From Hemerocallis citrina (Eukaryota > Streptophyta > Magnoliopsida > Asparagales > Asphodelaceae): DNA of 64,000 bases. Shown piece by piece: positions 21,325 to 31,834 of this stretch. The DNA lies in contig JACEHZ010000368.1 of assembly GCA_017893485.1 (NCBI GenBank), positions 124,001 through 188,000 on the forward strand, written 5' to 3'. A program made the translations under genes and the position numbers. The notes under the pieces were generated by a model that did no database searches, had not been told where the DNA came from, and saw nothing but the letters and a program-made list of their open reading frames with translations. Every line of letters begins with the position of its first letter. The first letter of the stretch is position 1.

Positions 21325-24300
21325 TGTAACACTCCAAATTACAAATAAGTCTGAATTCGAAGTTCCACATGATCTTTACACTTCACTTCGTACAATTTTA
21401 CAAGAAATTTAAAACTTTTATATAACAATGTTTACATCAATACAGTGGAAGCAAATTACAATATAATACATGAATAAAATAACACTTGAAACAATTCTTT
21501 AAGCATCATTCCTTCTTTAGTCCTTTCATTCATTTTATTCTGCATAAAAACTGTGGGCACGTTAGTTGCATTCAACTGATGCTAGGATATAATACATCAA
21601 CTTCTCTTACTTGGAAAACACACACTTGTTTACAAACAAAACTAAGATGGACTATCCGATTGATGTCGTGTGTGTGGTGCGCTTAACCTTAATGTAGTTA
21701 TTTATATTTAATGACACTAATGTACACTTGTTCGAACTTATGCATCCCATTCAACGTAAATCCGAGGGCAAGCCCTTAATCGTGCTTCATCTTGTAGGGT
21801 TGGATCCCTCGCTATGAGTTTAACTACTACGGTAACTACGATAAGTATCTTAGATGTTTTATGAGTTACGAGCTCATGTCCAGACAGCCTAAAGGGGAAT
21901 CCCATGTCATGACATGACGCATCATGTAGACAACCTATGGATAATTCGCCTGGGATGATGACACTACGTAGTCACCAAGCACCCCACAAGCGTCGCCACG
22001 GTCTCCATAATTCCGGAGATGTATTCACATGAAGACATGACGCATCATGTAGACAGCCTGTGAACACTCTCACACGGTAGATTTAAGGCCCTCATACTTG
22101 TGTTTTTCTCTTACTTTCATCACATCTTCACTATAGTGTAGTCCTTAGATAATTGAATCACGAGTAAAATTAACGTCCTAGAGTTAGCATTTCCTCTACA
22201 CCAGTCTTAAACATCAATTGATAATAACGACCCAATCTTGATCTTTCATTACAATATTTCTCTTCAAAAATTCATTCATGCCGGTATAAGGACTTAGCTA
22301 CAGTCTAGATTTAAAAAAAATTCATGTTCACCAAAACTTGAGTGTTTATACTCACAAATTTCATATTCCATCATAATCTTTTATTTCATTTTCTGTGCAC
22401 AATTATATGTACAAAACGTCAATTCATTTATTAACTTACCAAAATTCTCATAATTTGATCTCCACACAAATTTCTTTTTCCTCTTTCTTTATTCATACCA
22501 AAACCATATTTTTAAGAAGAATTATCAAGTTCCTTCTCCCATTATTTTAATATAAAATCACTTCCAATTCTCACAAAATACATCAAATATTGTGGAAATA
22601 TTTTTTATAAAGTCTAAATAATACTTGAGGAATAATAGAATTTTTTCCCAATTTTTATTACTCTTAAAACCCAAAAGTATACCCAAAAATCGAAATATAT
22701 CAAAAAAATAAAAATAAAAATAAACAATAAAATGGCAAAGGTCGGATTCGAACCCAAAGACTAAACCCTCCGCCTAGCTAACCGATCCAAACAGCGCCCG
22801 AAGACCAAGAGTCCAAGAGTGACTAACTGATATGAGTTGGGTTACATATCTTTTGTATAGACTGTACTGTTATTTTGAGAAAATTGAATTTTAATAAAAA
22901 TAGTGGCTCTTCAGATTCCGAACCCGAGGCCCTATACACTGTACACAGCGCCCTATACTCACACCAAAAGCCAATTTTTCCAAACCAAATCTCAGTTATA
23001 AGGAGGCGTCAAAATAGCTTTATACCTACTGTCTGTTTGTAAATCTCCTTAAAAAATTCAATTTCTCAATAAATTTGTATCTTTCAAAATCAAACTTTCT
23101 CCAGAATATTTTCCTAAAAATACAGTATAATAGTAATAAAAAACTTTTATTTTGACATTAAGATAAATTTTCTTTCCAATTTACAATTAAAGCATACACT
23201 ACTGACTTTGAAATAAAACTATAGTTCCTTCTCAAAAATAGCAATATAAATCCACTAAATGTAGGTTCTTGTTCTCTTTCAATCCTACAGGAGTCTGGCA
23301 ATTATTCTTTTATCACATCCACACTATATAACAACAATTTATCCATTTAACAACTAAACATAACAATATTCATTCATGTCAATCTACAATTAAGCCATTC
23401 ATTTAAACAAAATCATCACACTGGCATGGTTCATTAAAATAGATATTCTAGCATGAATTACATTAATAAGACACCATGATAAGTTTTAAGTCATTAATTC
23501 AATCAATATTTTTTTCTTTTTTCCTGCTAGTCTTTTTAAGCAATCACATGGCCAATTTTACTAGTTTCTCTAGCATATTCATAAAATTGACTTCCTAGAA
23601 TGATATCTAATTAGAAGTAGAGAAATTGCCCACCTCTTGATGAACAATTTGAGAATTCTCAAAGAATGCCTTGAAAGCACGATTGCCTTTCCTTCTCCTT
23701 GATCCTAGCCGCGAGCCTTCTCCTCCTTGCTTGTGCAAAATCCGAGCCTCTCCTCCTTGATGGTGCAAAATCGAGCCTCCTTGATTTGCTAGCCGGCCAC
23801 CCAAGTGCAAGAATACACACACACAACTCAACTCAAATCTTTTTCTCACACAACTCTTCTCTCACTCTTTCTCTTTAAAGAATTTCTAAGTGCAAAAAGT
23901 AATGAATGACCAAGGGAACTATTTGTACACAACTCATGCATAAATGGAGGGCTGAGATGAGTTTGGATGAAGGGCTTAGATGCATTTAGGAGTTAGAAAA
24001 ATTACCCACATGTACACAACCACCCCTCCACTCTCTCCATCTCTCCACTCTCCCAAGCTATGGCCGGCCTTGCTTCTCATTCAAAGCATGTGCATGTGTA
24101 ATGCACGTGCTCACACATGCACACTAATAATTAAGTTTGTTAATTAATTAATTAATTAATATGTTACATGACAAGTCTACCATATAAGTTGTTGTAATTA
24201 ATAAATAAATTAACTAGTGGGCTAATTAGATGGACGATTTTCATGGGCTCTTAATTAATTAATTAAATTTATTTTGGGTGGGCTAGGATTAAGTTATTAG

Positions 24301-24466
24301 GCTTAGGATTTAATAAGAGGCTTTTTAAAAGAAAAGACAAATATTTGTTCATGACATAAAAAAAATAGTTTTAAGGCCAAATGTGTACATTAATTTGCAC
24401 GTACAAAATATGTAAAAATAAATGAAATTTTTATATTTTAATTATATGAAAATTCAGGATGTTATA
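21325..24466 (-). repeat. Chromovirus 5' LTR (right copy)
   Basis: It begins TGTAACACTCCAAATTAC and ends GGATGTTATA (terminal CA mutated to TA), followed by the GAGAG duplicate. Most differences from the left copy are C-to-T or G-to-A, as expected for decayed methylated cytosines. The ORF at 23607-23849 corresponds to 15287-15544 in the other LTR and looks like chance LTR coding. Confidence 0.92.
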
Positions 24467-24471
24467 GAGAG

Positions 24472-25450
24472 CCAACTACAGGAGAAACGCCCATCATGTC
24501 TCTAAGAAAATACAGCATTTCCTCACACTTTCCTTTTGCAATCACCCTTGAACCTGCAGCTATATGCCACTCCCCACTACCAACTGTAGCAGACATACCC
24601 TCTTCGTTTAGCCTTCCAATCGAGATAAAATTTTCTTTCAAGTCTGAAATATGCATTCTCTCCCGCAAGACAACACACTGATCATCATTGGCTTTCATGC
24701 GAACAATACAAACCCCTCGTACAGGACACCGATGACCATCCCCCATGATCACATCTCCAAAAGAACCATCCTCATAGTGATCAAACATCTCTCTCCTTGG
24801 GGTGCAATGAAAAGAAGCTCCCGAATCAATACACCAATCTTGAGTGCCCAACTTCTTCCGAGCTGATAAGCATAACTCTTCAATAAGCCTCACTTGAGCT
24901 TCCTTTAGGATATCTCTCTTTGGTTTCTCCTGCTTTCTCTTCATATAAGCATTAAAACTGCGCATCATGTGACCCCTCTTGTGACCATACCAGCACTCAG
25001 GTCCAGGTCTCCTATCGTTGTCATTAGACACACTCTCAGATGAATTACTCTGATCCTTTCTTCTTCAACTGCTCTTAGATCTCACACGTCCCCTTTCAAC
25101 AGACATTGTGGAATGTCTAGAAGATGATGATGGATATCCCCCGTTTCTCACCCTTCTCACCTCCTCTTTCAGAATGCTACTCACCACATCTTGTAGAATC
25201 GTCGAATCTGTCATAGCGCATGTAATAGTCTGCTCCACCGTACCATAACTATCAGGTAAAGTAAATAGAAGTAGCAATGACTGCCCCCTCTCTGAAAACT
25301 TCAAACCTGCAGCTTCCATCTGTTATAAACCATACAGTAATTGTTCATATTCTCTGCTACTGAACCCCCTTCCTTCAACTTCATATTAATCAATTTCTTC
25401 AAATGAAGAATTTGATTAGATGACGATAGTTTCTATGGTTAAGTTAGATA
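24472..25450 (-). pseudogene. Copia gag-protease remnant (upstream half of the split element)
   Basis: Minus-strand pieces read a Copia gag (QILHLKKLINMKLKEGGS, then MEAAGLKFSERGQSLLLLFT and MTDSTILQDVVSSILKEE), a knuckle-like CWYGHKRGHMMRSF in which the second Cys of the motif is Gly and the last is Phe, and a protease region WCIDSGASFHCTPRREMF with the DSG triad. VIMGDGHRCPVRG follows. The frame runs up to 24472, where the chromovirus begins, and resumes in phase left of 7038. Frameshifts near 25320 and 25040 show prior decay. A copy of the same gag family lies in opposite orientation at 27390-27680. Confidence 0.8.
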
Positions 25451-26403
25451 AATTTAACAGAAGAATTAAGAATGCTACGACAAGTATGAAAGTCGGTTTT
25501 TTGGATGTCTCATATAAACACAGAATTTATGAAAGACTAATGTGTTAAATTTATTAAAGATGCTAATTTTAATATAAACTGAAGATTGATCAATTGTAAG
25601 GTGGCTAACTCTGACCTTTTGCAGAAAGGAATTTGGCACATTCAACCATATATATGCTACAGTCCAGAGAATTTCCTATTCTGAGATCAATGTTAAGTTT
25701 TCTCACTTGTTTACAAGTTACCGATGACTTCCATTTTTTATGTTGGTAGTGATATCGGTTGATGTTGCTAGTAGCTTAATTAATAGCGCTTAGCCTAAAC
25801 AAGAAATTGATTACTTATTGCTGAAACATTCAATCTCTCCTCATCCTCTATTCCTCTTCTTATTGACAGATACATTCTAACTAACAATGTCAGAAAGGCC
25901 GATACGGTCTCATTGATGGGGAAGGCGCAGAGGCATCAGGTGGAAAATGTTTGACGGAATGGATGCTGGAGACTGATTTGTCAGCCAGTTAACTTATGAA
26001 AATGGCTCTTCTATTATTTTTTTATTAATTCAGTTTCAATTTTTAACTATATAATAATCAATTGTTTAGGCTTATAATTAAGTATTGACATTGTTATAAA
26101 TCTGTAATATTTTCTGTTCAAGTTGATAATTAAGTATTGATGATTAAATGATTCAAACTTTAACAAGTTAGAATCTTCAAATTTCGTACACTTCCTATTT
26201 GAAATGGTTTTTAATCTCATAGTTCAAGTATGAACTTCTAATTATTGACTGTTCTTCATTCAAAATGTTCTAAATATGACTGGAAAAGATATGAGAAGTG
26301 GACGAGACAACCCAGATATCAAAACTGATGATGCAACAGGACCAAAGTTTGTTCAGTTCTAAACATTGATATTGCCAATCAAACTAAGCAGCTGATGTCA
26401 AAC
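25451..26403. other. Unassigned AT-rich sequence
   Basis: No ORF with recognisable motif, LTR or inverted repeat was found. It lies between two oppositely oriented Copia remnants and may include the eroded 5' LTR of the left one. Confidence 0.35.
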
Positions 26404-28830
26404 TGTTGTGGGATTAGTTGATCCAATACCCAACACAGGGGTTTGAAGAAGAGGAGTGAGGTAGTAAGCAGCAAGAGCAGTTGCAAGGGCAGCAAGCAGC
26501 AGCTGCAGCAGAGGTGCTGGATTTGACAGTCGGCCACTCTCTTGTATTTGACAGTCGACTGCAAGGAGGGCAGTCGACTGCAAGGAGGGCAGCCAACCGC
26601 ATTTGTTCTCTGACTTTCTCGGGACTCATTGCAGTTGACCATCCTCCTCCGCAGTCGACAGCAACCAGTCACAAAATCGAGATTCGGGAATAATTCGTAT
26701 ATTCGGAATTCGGCAAAAATCCGATAAATCCTGGGGGAAAAACTCGGCAAAAATTCGTGAAGAAATATAAAATTTAATGCATCTTCGTACCCATCACCTA
26801 AGTAATTATATATTTAAATCAATAAATATGAAAAATAACAAACTTAGCGATTAATTCGTTTAATTCGCAAACTATTCGTGAATAATTCACGCTTTCGCAA
26901 ATAATTTGTGAAGTGTGTGATTTAAACGAAAACTTGTAATTAAATCGCGAATTGATTCGGCAGATGAATCCTTCACGAATAATTCGCCAAATTCACGAAT
27001 TATTCAAGAACTTTGTTACTATGACTGCAACAGCGCAGAATTGAAGATTTGATCTACGATTTGGATGTAATATATTGTAATCCTTTATATATGTATGGTG
27101 TATGATTATCATGGTTAAGCGAGGTAACATTCAAAGATAGAAAGAGAGATCTATTAGTCGTTCTTGAAAAGAGAAATAGATGAACCTTACACCTTGGTGG
27201 TGAGTACTCGAATGATTGTAAGCATGTTTCTCTTCATATTTTATAGTGAAAACCGCAAGAGGTATCTCTGCCCAGGGAAGTAGTCATTGTATTGGGTGAC
27301 ATCGAAAAAATCTTGTGTGCTTGTGTGTTGTTAGCTTTTGTTTCTTTTATTCATTTCTCAGATGTCGATGAGATCCTCACAGCTATGTCTGAGAAATAGT
27401 CCGTATCGAACCAGATTCTTCATATGAAGTAGATGGTCAACATAAATTTGTTAGAGAGGGTTCAGTGGTGGAGCATGTGAACAATTTATGTATGGTCGAC
27501 AATCAATTAGAATCGGCAGGGTTGAAGTTCGTGAAACGAGCACAAGTATTGTTATTGCTATCTAGCCTAACTGATATTTACGGCTCGTTAGAATAGACTA
27601 TTATAAGTACTATGACTGATGCGACTACTCTGAAGGATGTTGTTAGCAGCGTCATGAATGAAGAGTGAGAATGAAGAGACATGGAGAATTTGCGTCATCT
27701 TCTAGCAACTTCGCGTCGTCAGCTGAGAACCATGAGAGAAGTAATTATTGAGGAAGGTCGACAAACAGGAATCGCAAGTCAAAGTCAAGATCAGAAAATT
27801 GCAAAACCATGACACTTAAGAGACCAATGCGAAGAGTACAAGAGACAACAAGATGGATCACAAGGAGCCAATGTGATAAGGAATGAAACTCATTTAGATA
27901 ATTTATGTTTATCTGTTGAGGTGGAATAAAGTACAGAGTTAAGAATGAGACGGGTTGCAAGGTGAAAGCATTAAAATTAGACAACAGTGGTGAGTACATA
28001 AGCAAAGAGTTCAGTGACTTACTGGTACAAATAGGTATCCAAGGAATCAAGACAATTCCCAAAACTCCAGAGAAGAATGAAGTAGCAGAAAGAATGAACT
28101 GCACGATACTCGAAAGGGAGAGATGCATAAGACTTCATGCGGGTTTTTATGTCCATCACTGGGCAGCTACGGTGGATACAATAATATACTTGATCAAATG
28201 TTGCTCGTCTAGTGTCTTGGATGGGGGGGATACCTCAAGAACAATGGTCAAGTAAACCTGTTAATTATTCATAGTTGAGAGTACATAGTTGTATTACATA
28301 TTCACTAATTAACAGGGAAAGACATAAAGAATCTAGATTCAAAATTCAGGAAGTGTTTTCATTGGATATGGCGGTAATGAGTATGGTCTCAAGTTTTGGA
28401 ATTTTAGGAATAACAAGGTCATTCGCAGCAGGTATATGGTTTTCAATGAAGAGCTCTTGTATAAACACAGAAACATAGGTCACGGAAATATAACAGGTTT
28501 AGATCCAGATTTAAATTCAGATCCACGTTCTAAAGATAGTCCTAATGGCAAGGCCCCTGCAGTGCAGTAACAAGTACAGACACAATTGGTAGCATAGGAG
28601 GCTCAGAAGGATCCTAATGAGATTGAGCAGGATTTTCAAGACGAACGGGCATAGTCAAATCCATTCCGAGATTCTGAATTGGTCAGTGAACCGGTACCTG
28701 CTTTAAGAATGTCAATACAAGGGAGAAGACCGATAGTGAAATATGATCCATCAATCAACACAGTTCATGAGCATGTTTCATACCACTTATTGCATGAACA
28801 AATAATGTTCAAACTTTGTGATGTTTCATC
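26404..28830 (+). mobile_element. Copia remnant: LTR, gag piece, integrase piece
   Basis: From TGTTGTGGGATTAG at 26404 to about 27360 the sequence looks like a Copia LTR. It holds repeated CAGTCGAC motifs at 26530-26660 and a TTCG-rich insert (about 26680-27020) with many AATTCG and GAATAATTCG repeats that may be a separate MITE. Gag follows (GSVVEHVNNLCMVDNQLES, QVLLLLSSLTDIYGSLE, MTDATTLKDVVSSVMNEE, 27460-27670), then after a deletion integrase (KALKLDNSGEYISKEF, TPEKNEVAERMN, 27962-28130) and its C-terminal region (28275-28480, in shifted frames). The sequence ends where RT should begin. No 3' LTR was found. Stops and deletions make it a dead fragment. Confidence 0.72.
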
Positions 28831-28854
28831 CTAATATGTTTTATATTTCTAGAC

Positions 28855-29000
28855 TAACATGGCCAAATTAGTCTATAGATGAGAAATCAAGTCGTTTGAG
28901 ATTCGTTTGACCATGCATTGAAGTGTTACACATGGTATGACTAAAAAATCGTTATTTTTTATAACGACATGACGCATGTACGTACAAATAAATTTCAAAT
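28855..29000. mobile_element. MITE fragment of the foldback family
   Basis: Phrases such as TGAGATTCGTTTGACCATGC, a core with GTTATTTTTTATAACG, and AAATTTCAAATGACTTAATTT read as a small inverted repeat. They match the inner part of the foldback elements at 30276-30604 and 51514-51852. Outer ends were not found. Confidence 0.5.
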
Positions 29001-29549
29001 GACTTAATTTTATATTGCTTGATTAGTATATAAGAATTATATAATGAATATATATAATTCTTTAGTTTATACCCCACATATTGTTTGATTAGTAACATGG
29101 TATCTAATAAAATAGATATACACTCACCAATTTCGATCTCCGAGCTCCATTGTGATGGAGTATAAGTCTCCGTCTTCGCTCGATACTTCACTTTTGACTT
29201 GAATATCCACGCATAGCTTGAATCTTCACTTCAAGTGTTCAAGTTCTTTATTCAAAGTATTAGCACGTCCATTTGAAGCTTTATGTTGAGTTTGTGAGCG
29301 ACAGGACTCCATCCATCCTCCTTTAGGTTTGATGTTAATATGTTATAGCTCGATTCCATCCAACCCCCAATATTATCTCCTGTGCTTTGCAATATTACCT
29401 ACACACTTAATAAACATATTACATACTTTGATTAGGAAATTAGTTAGACATCTAAACCATAATGTGAGTTTGGTGGTGGGGGGGGTGTTTGAACTACGCC
29501 TTGAATATTGGAAACGTCTGCTGATAGAAGGAAAGATGAAGCAAGTTTT
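29001..29549. other. Unassigned sequence
   Basis: No supported gene. It contains a run of nine or more G at about 29480 and AT-rich stretches. The short frames here have no recognisable content. Confidence 0.3.
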
Positions 29550-29605
29550 CACTTACTAGATCATCTCCCTACATATATGTGTGTAGGGAGATGATCTAGT
29601 AAGTG
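29550..29605. repeat. Perfect 56-bp hairpin (24-bp arms, 8-nt loop)
   Basis: Bases 29550-29573 are the exact reverse complement of 29582-29605, with TATATGTG between. The arm contains AGATCATCTCCCTACA, which resembles the terminal ATGATCC and GGATCATCTCTCC of the MITE at 51514-51852. It may therefore be two MITE ends joined head to head, or a terminator-like stem by coincidence. Confidence 0.9.
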
Positions 29606-29779
29606 ACATGTTTAACATGTGACAATAAGTGAACATTGGTTCACCTACTCCCCTTAATGCATGGACAAAATATATTCAAATTTCATAACATTTTAACCTC
29701 TTATGCTTTAAGACATATAGATCACTTTGAATAGTGTGGGTCATGCATGTTAGAAGTGGAGATGCATGAAACAACCAAA

Positions 29780-29945
29780 TAAATGGGAGAGCCCAAGGCC
29801 CGCCTTCCTTGTTGGAGGCATTCTATATGCAATCTGAACAGTTACAAATGCCCAAAAAAGTCTTAAAATGCATAATCAAGTCATCTGAAATTGGTTGGCT
29901 AGCAAAGGACCGTATAGCAAATCGATCGCAATGTAATGTATACTT
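29780..29945 (-). pseudogene. Second copy of a GDSL gene 3' end
   Basis: The stretch parallels 30660-30835, which holds the last codons and 3' flank of the GDSL gene. Shared phrases include the segment ending in FQMT or IQMT before a TGA, CCCAAGGC and GGAGGCAT. Only the last few codons and the 3' flank remain. This suggests a former tandem GDSL duplicate whose body was lost, or a local duplication of the 3' end. Confidence 0.5.
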
Positions 29946-30006
29946 TTACATGGATACATCAGAAATATAGTTTGCAATATTTACATATGAAAAATGATAC
30001 ATATAT

Positions 30007-30009
<3 letters not shown>

Positions 30010-30042
<33 letters not shown>
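30010..30042. repeat. (GT)n microsatellite
   Basis: An uninterrupted GT run abuts the left end of the following MITE. Confidence 0.95.
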
Positions 30043-30044
<2 letters not shown>

Positions 30045-30046
30045 GG

Positions 30047-30212
30047 TAAAAGGGATATGAGCAACTTGCTCATTTAGTAAATGAGCAATTGATTATGTGA
30101 CATGCATATGATACATTGGACAACTAACCCTTTTAAGAATTTTTCAATCACATGTATGTCACATCATTAATTGCTTATTTACTAAATGAGCAAGTTGCCC
30201 ATATCCTTTTTT
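30047..30212. mobile_element. 166-bp MITE with long inverted repeats
   Basis: The left arm (TAAAAGGGATATGAGCAACT onward, about 66 bp) is mirrored by the right arm ending in TTGCCCATATCCTTTTTT. Arms contain GCTCATTTAGTAAATGAGC, itself a palindrome. It sits between (GT)n and (AT)n runs. No coding capacity. Confidence 0.85.

Positions 30213-30214
<2 letters not shown>

Positions 30215-30275
<61 letters not shown>
30215..30275. repeat. (AT)n microsatellite
   Basis: About 30 AT units. The long Ile-Tyr repeats in overlapping frames are only translation of this run. Confidence 0.95.
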
Positions 30276-30277
<2 letters not shown>

Positions 30278-30604
30278 TCCCCTTCAGTTATGCACTCGTC
30301 ATGGTGTGCACTCAGCCTTCGGGCCATTGCATGAATGATCCAAATCGTTCACATTGATCTGCACATATAAATTAGTTTAAATATATAAAATCAAGTCATA
30401 AGAAATTCATTTGCCTATCCATCTTGTCATTATATAAGAAAATATATTTCAACCATTCAATTTTGTAACACTTCAATGCATGGGAAAATGAATTTCAAAT
30501 GACTTGAGTTTATATATTTAGACTAATTTATAATTGTAGATCAATATGAACGATTTGAATCATCCATGTGATAGCTCGAATGCCGAGTACACAACGAAAA
30601 GTTT
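30276..30604. mobile_element. Foldback MITE of about 330 bp
   Basis: The left arm (GTGCACTCAGCC near 30308, then AATCGTTCACATTGATCTGC, then AAATCAAGTCATAAGAAATTC) is mirrored in the right arm (from ATTTCAAATGACTTGAG near 30491 to GCCGAGTACACAACG near 30598). The loop region contains CACTTCAATGCATGG. Related copies are at 6118-6433, 28855-29000 and 51514-51852. Confidence 0.75.
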
Positions 30605-30606
30605 AT

Positions 30607-30612
<6 letters not shown>

Positions 30613-30642
<30 letters not shown>
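30613..30642. repeat. (TA)n microsatellite
   Basis: A short TA run just right of the foldback MITE. It underlies the Ile-Tyr repeats in overlapping frames. Confidence 0.9.
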
Positions 30643-30647
<5 letters not shown>

Positions 30648-30777
30648 TCTTCAAGAGAGCTCCGAGCTCCCAATAAGGTGGGACAACCCAAGGCTCACCT
30701 ACTTTGTGGAGGCATCCTTGAGCCATCGGAACAATTCACTTAGTAATAAATGCCTAAAGTAGTCTAAAAATGCGGAA

Positions 30778-31377
30778 TCAAGTCATTTGAATTTGCTTAG
30801 CTGGCACATTTAGCAAACCCATGGCAATGTAACGGTAACCAGCTTTAGTTAAATGGATACCATCCCAGTACAAGTATTCCTTTGGGTCCCCAAGAACACT
30901 CGAACTGGGTAATCCGCAAATCTCCAACAAGTTGAGGTTGTAAGGACCACCACCACCTCCACAACAAGTTCTTGAGACCCCATGTGTGAATCCTAATACA
31001 AACAGATAGAATAAAATGTAATATAATCTTTATATCATAGAATATAGAATGTAACTCAAAATGCTAGTTGAAACTTATGAGTCTCGCGAGTAAAGAGTAG
31101 CTAACCGTATTTCACCGGAGAATAGTCCATTTTGAAAATAGCCGTAGTAATTAGCATATACAATTTTGGCATAAGGATTCTTGAGTCGAAGTTTTCGTAG
31201 AGCTTGGATTAGTAGTTCATGGTGGTACTTAGAGAAATCATTGAGCTTACTGATGCATCCATTAGAGTCACAGTCTGTCCGATCAGAGCTTTTGAGTAGT
31301 GTCAGGTACAACGGAATACATCCACTTGGTACACTTCCTGGGACAACAAGGTTGACTGCGCCTAGGTCGATTAGGGT
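30778..31377 (-). pseudogene. GDSL esterase/lipase, last two exons only
   Basis: Exon A (31377-31116) follows a CAG acceptor and encodes GAVNLVVPGSVPSGCIP, the GDSL-family block with the catalytic-site Gly, then CDSNGCISKLNDFSKYHHELL and YAKIVYANYYGYF. A GTGAAA donor leads to exon B (30992-30778), which starts GFTHGVSRTCCGGGGGPYNLN and contains YWDGIHLTKAGY, supplying the catalytic Asp and His of block V, before stopping at a TGA at 30778-30780. These enzymes hydrolyse ester bonds of lipids or cell-wall polymers and are usually secreted. Both exons remain open and spliceable. The 5' exons with the GDS serine are not seen: a Copia element starts 114 bp upstream at 31491, and sequence beyond it (40937 on) lacks GDSL motifs. 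Truncated, therefore probably dead. Confidence 0.85.
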
Positions 31378-31834
31378 CTGAAAGATTTGTTTAGATGTCG
31401 ATTAGATAAATGTATCAGAATGTCTGTGCAATATATCCAAACAGTGTTGGATTACAAATTTTACGTTAAACCTTCTTACAATAAAACTTTTGTTAGGTTT
31501 ATGTCTTGCATACGATGTTGGATAAGAAGACGATAAGACAATGGAGGGATCGAGACGATTGGAAACGGAGTGGAGGCGAGAAATAGTCAGCGGCAGCAAC
31601 AGCAAAAGTTGCGGTCGACCGTTCCTCTTATGCGGTCAACTGTCCCCTGCACGGAGTCTTCCAGAGAGGAGGACAGTCAACCGACTTGTTGGTGCGATCG
31701 ACCGTTTGCAGTGCTGATGGGTTTCAGGCTTGAGTCTAGCTGATTCGTGAAAAGCTCAACTTGCTCTTCAAGTTGGATCATGTGGCTCCTATCGTAGGGT
31801 TATCTCTTATGTACTGTCCAATGGCTATTGTAAC

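Larger units (their letters stand above)
7043..24466 (-). mobile_element. Tekay-like Ty3/Gypsy chromovirus, with a Copia nested in one LTR
   Basis: Flanking GAGAG at 7038-7042 and 24467-24471 is the target-site duplication. The left LTR is TGTA (7043-7046) plus 13020-16145, interrupted by the Copia; the right LTR is 21325-24466. On the minus strand the primer-binding site, leader ORF, gag, protease, reverse transcriptase, RNase H, integrase and chromodomain follow in the order expected for a chromovirus. Members integrate into chromatin and are often directed to heterochromatin by the C-terminal chromodomain. Many in-frame stops, a protease DTG-to-DTR change and LTR divergence show that this copy is dead. 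The host sequence is the protease region of an older Copia. Confidence 0.92.

Noticed and set aside
30152..30743. ORFs with Ile-Tyr repeats on both strands
   Set aside because: Translation of (AT)n microsatellites beside MITEs.
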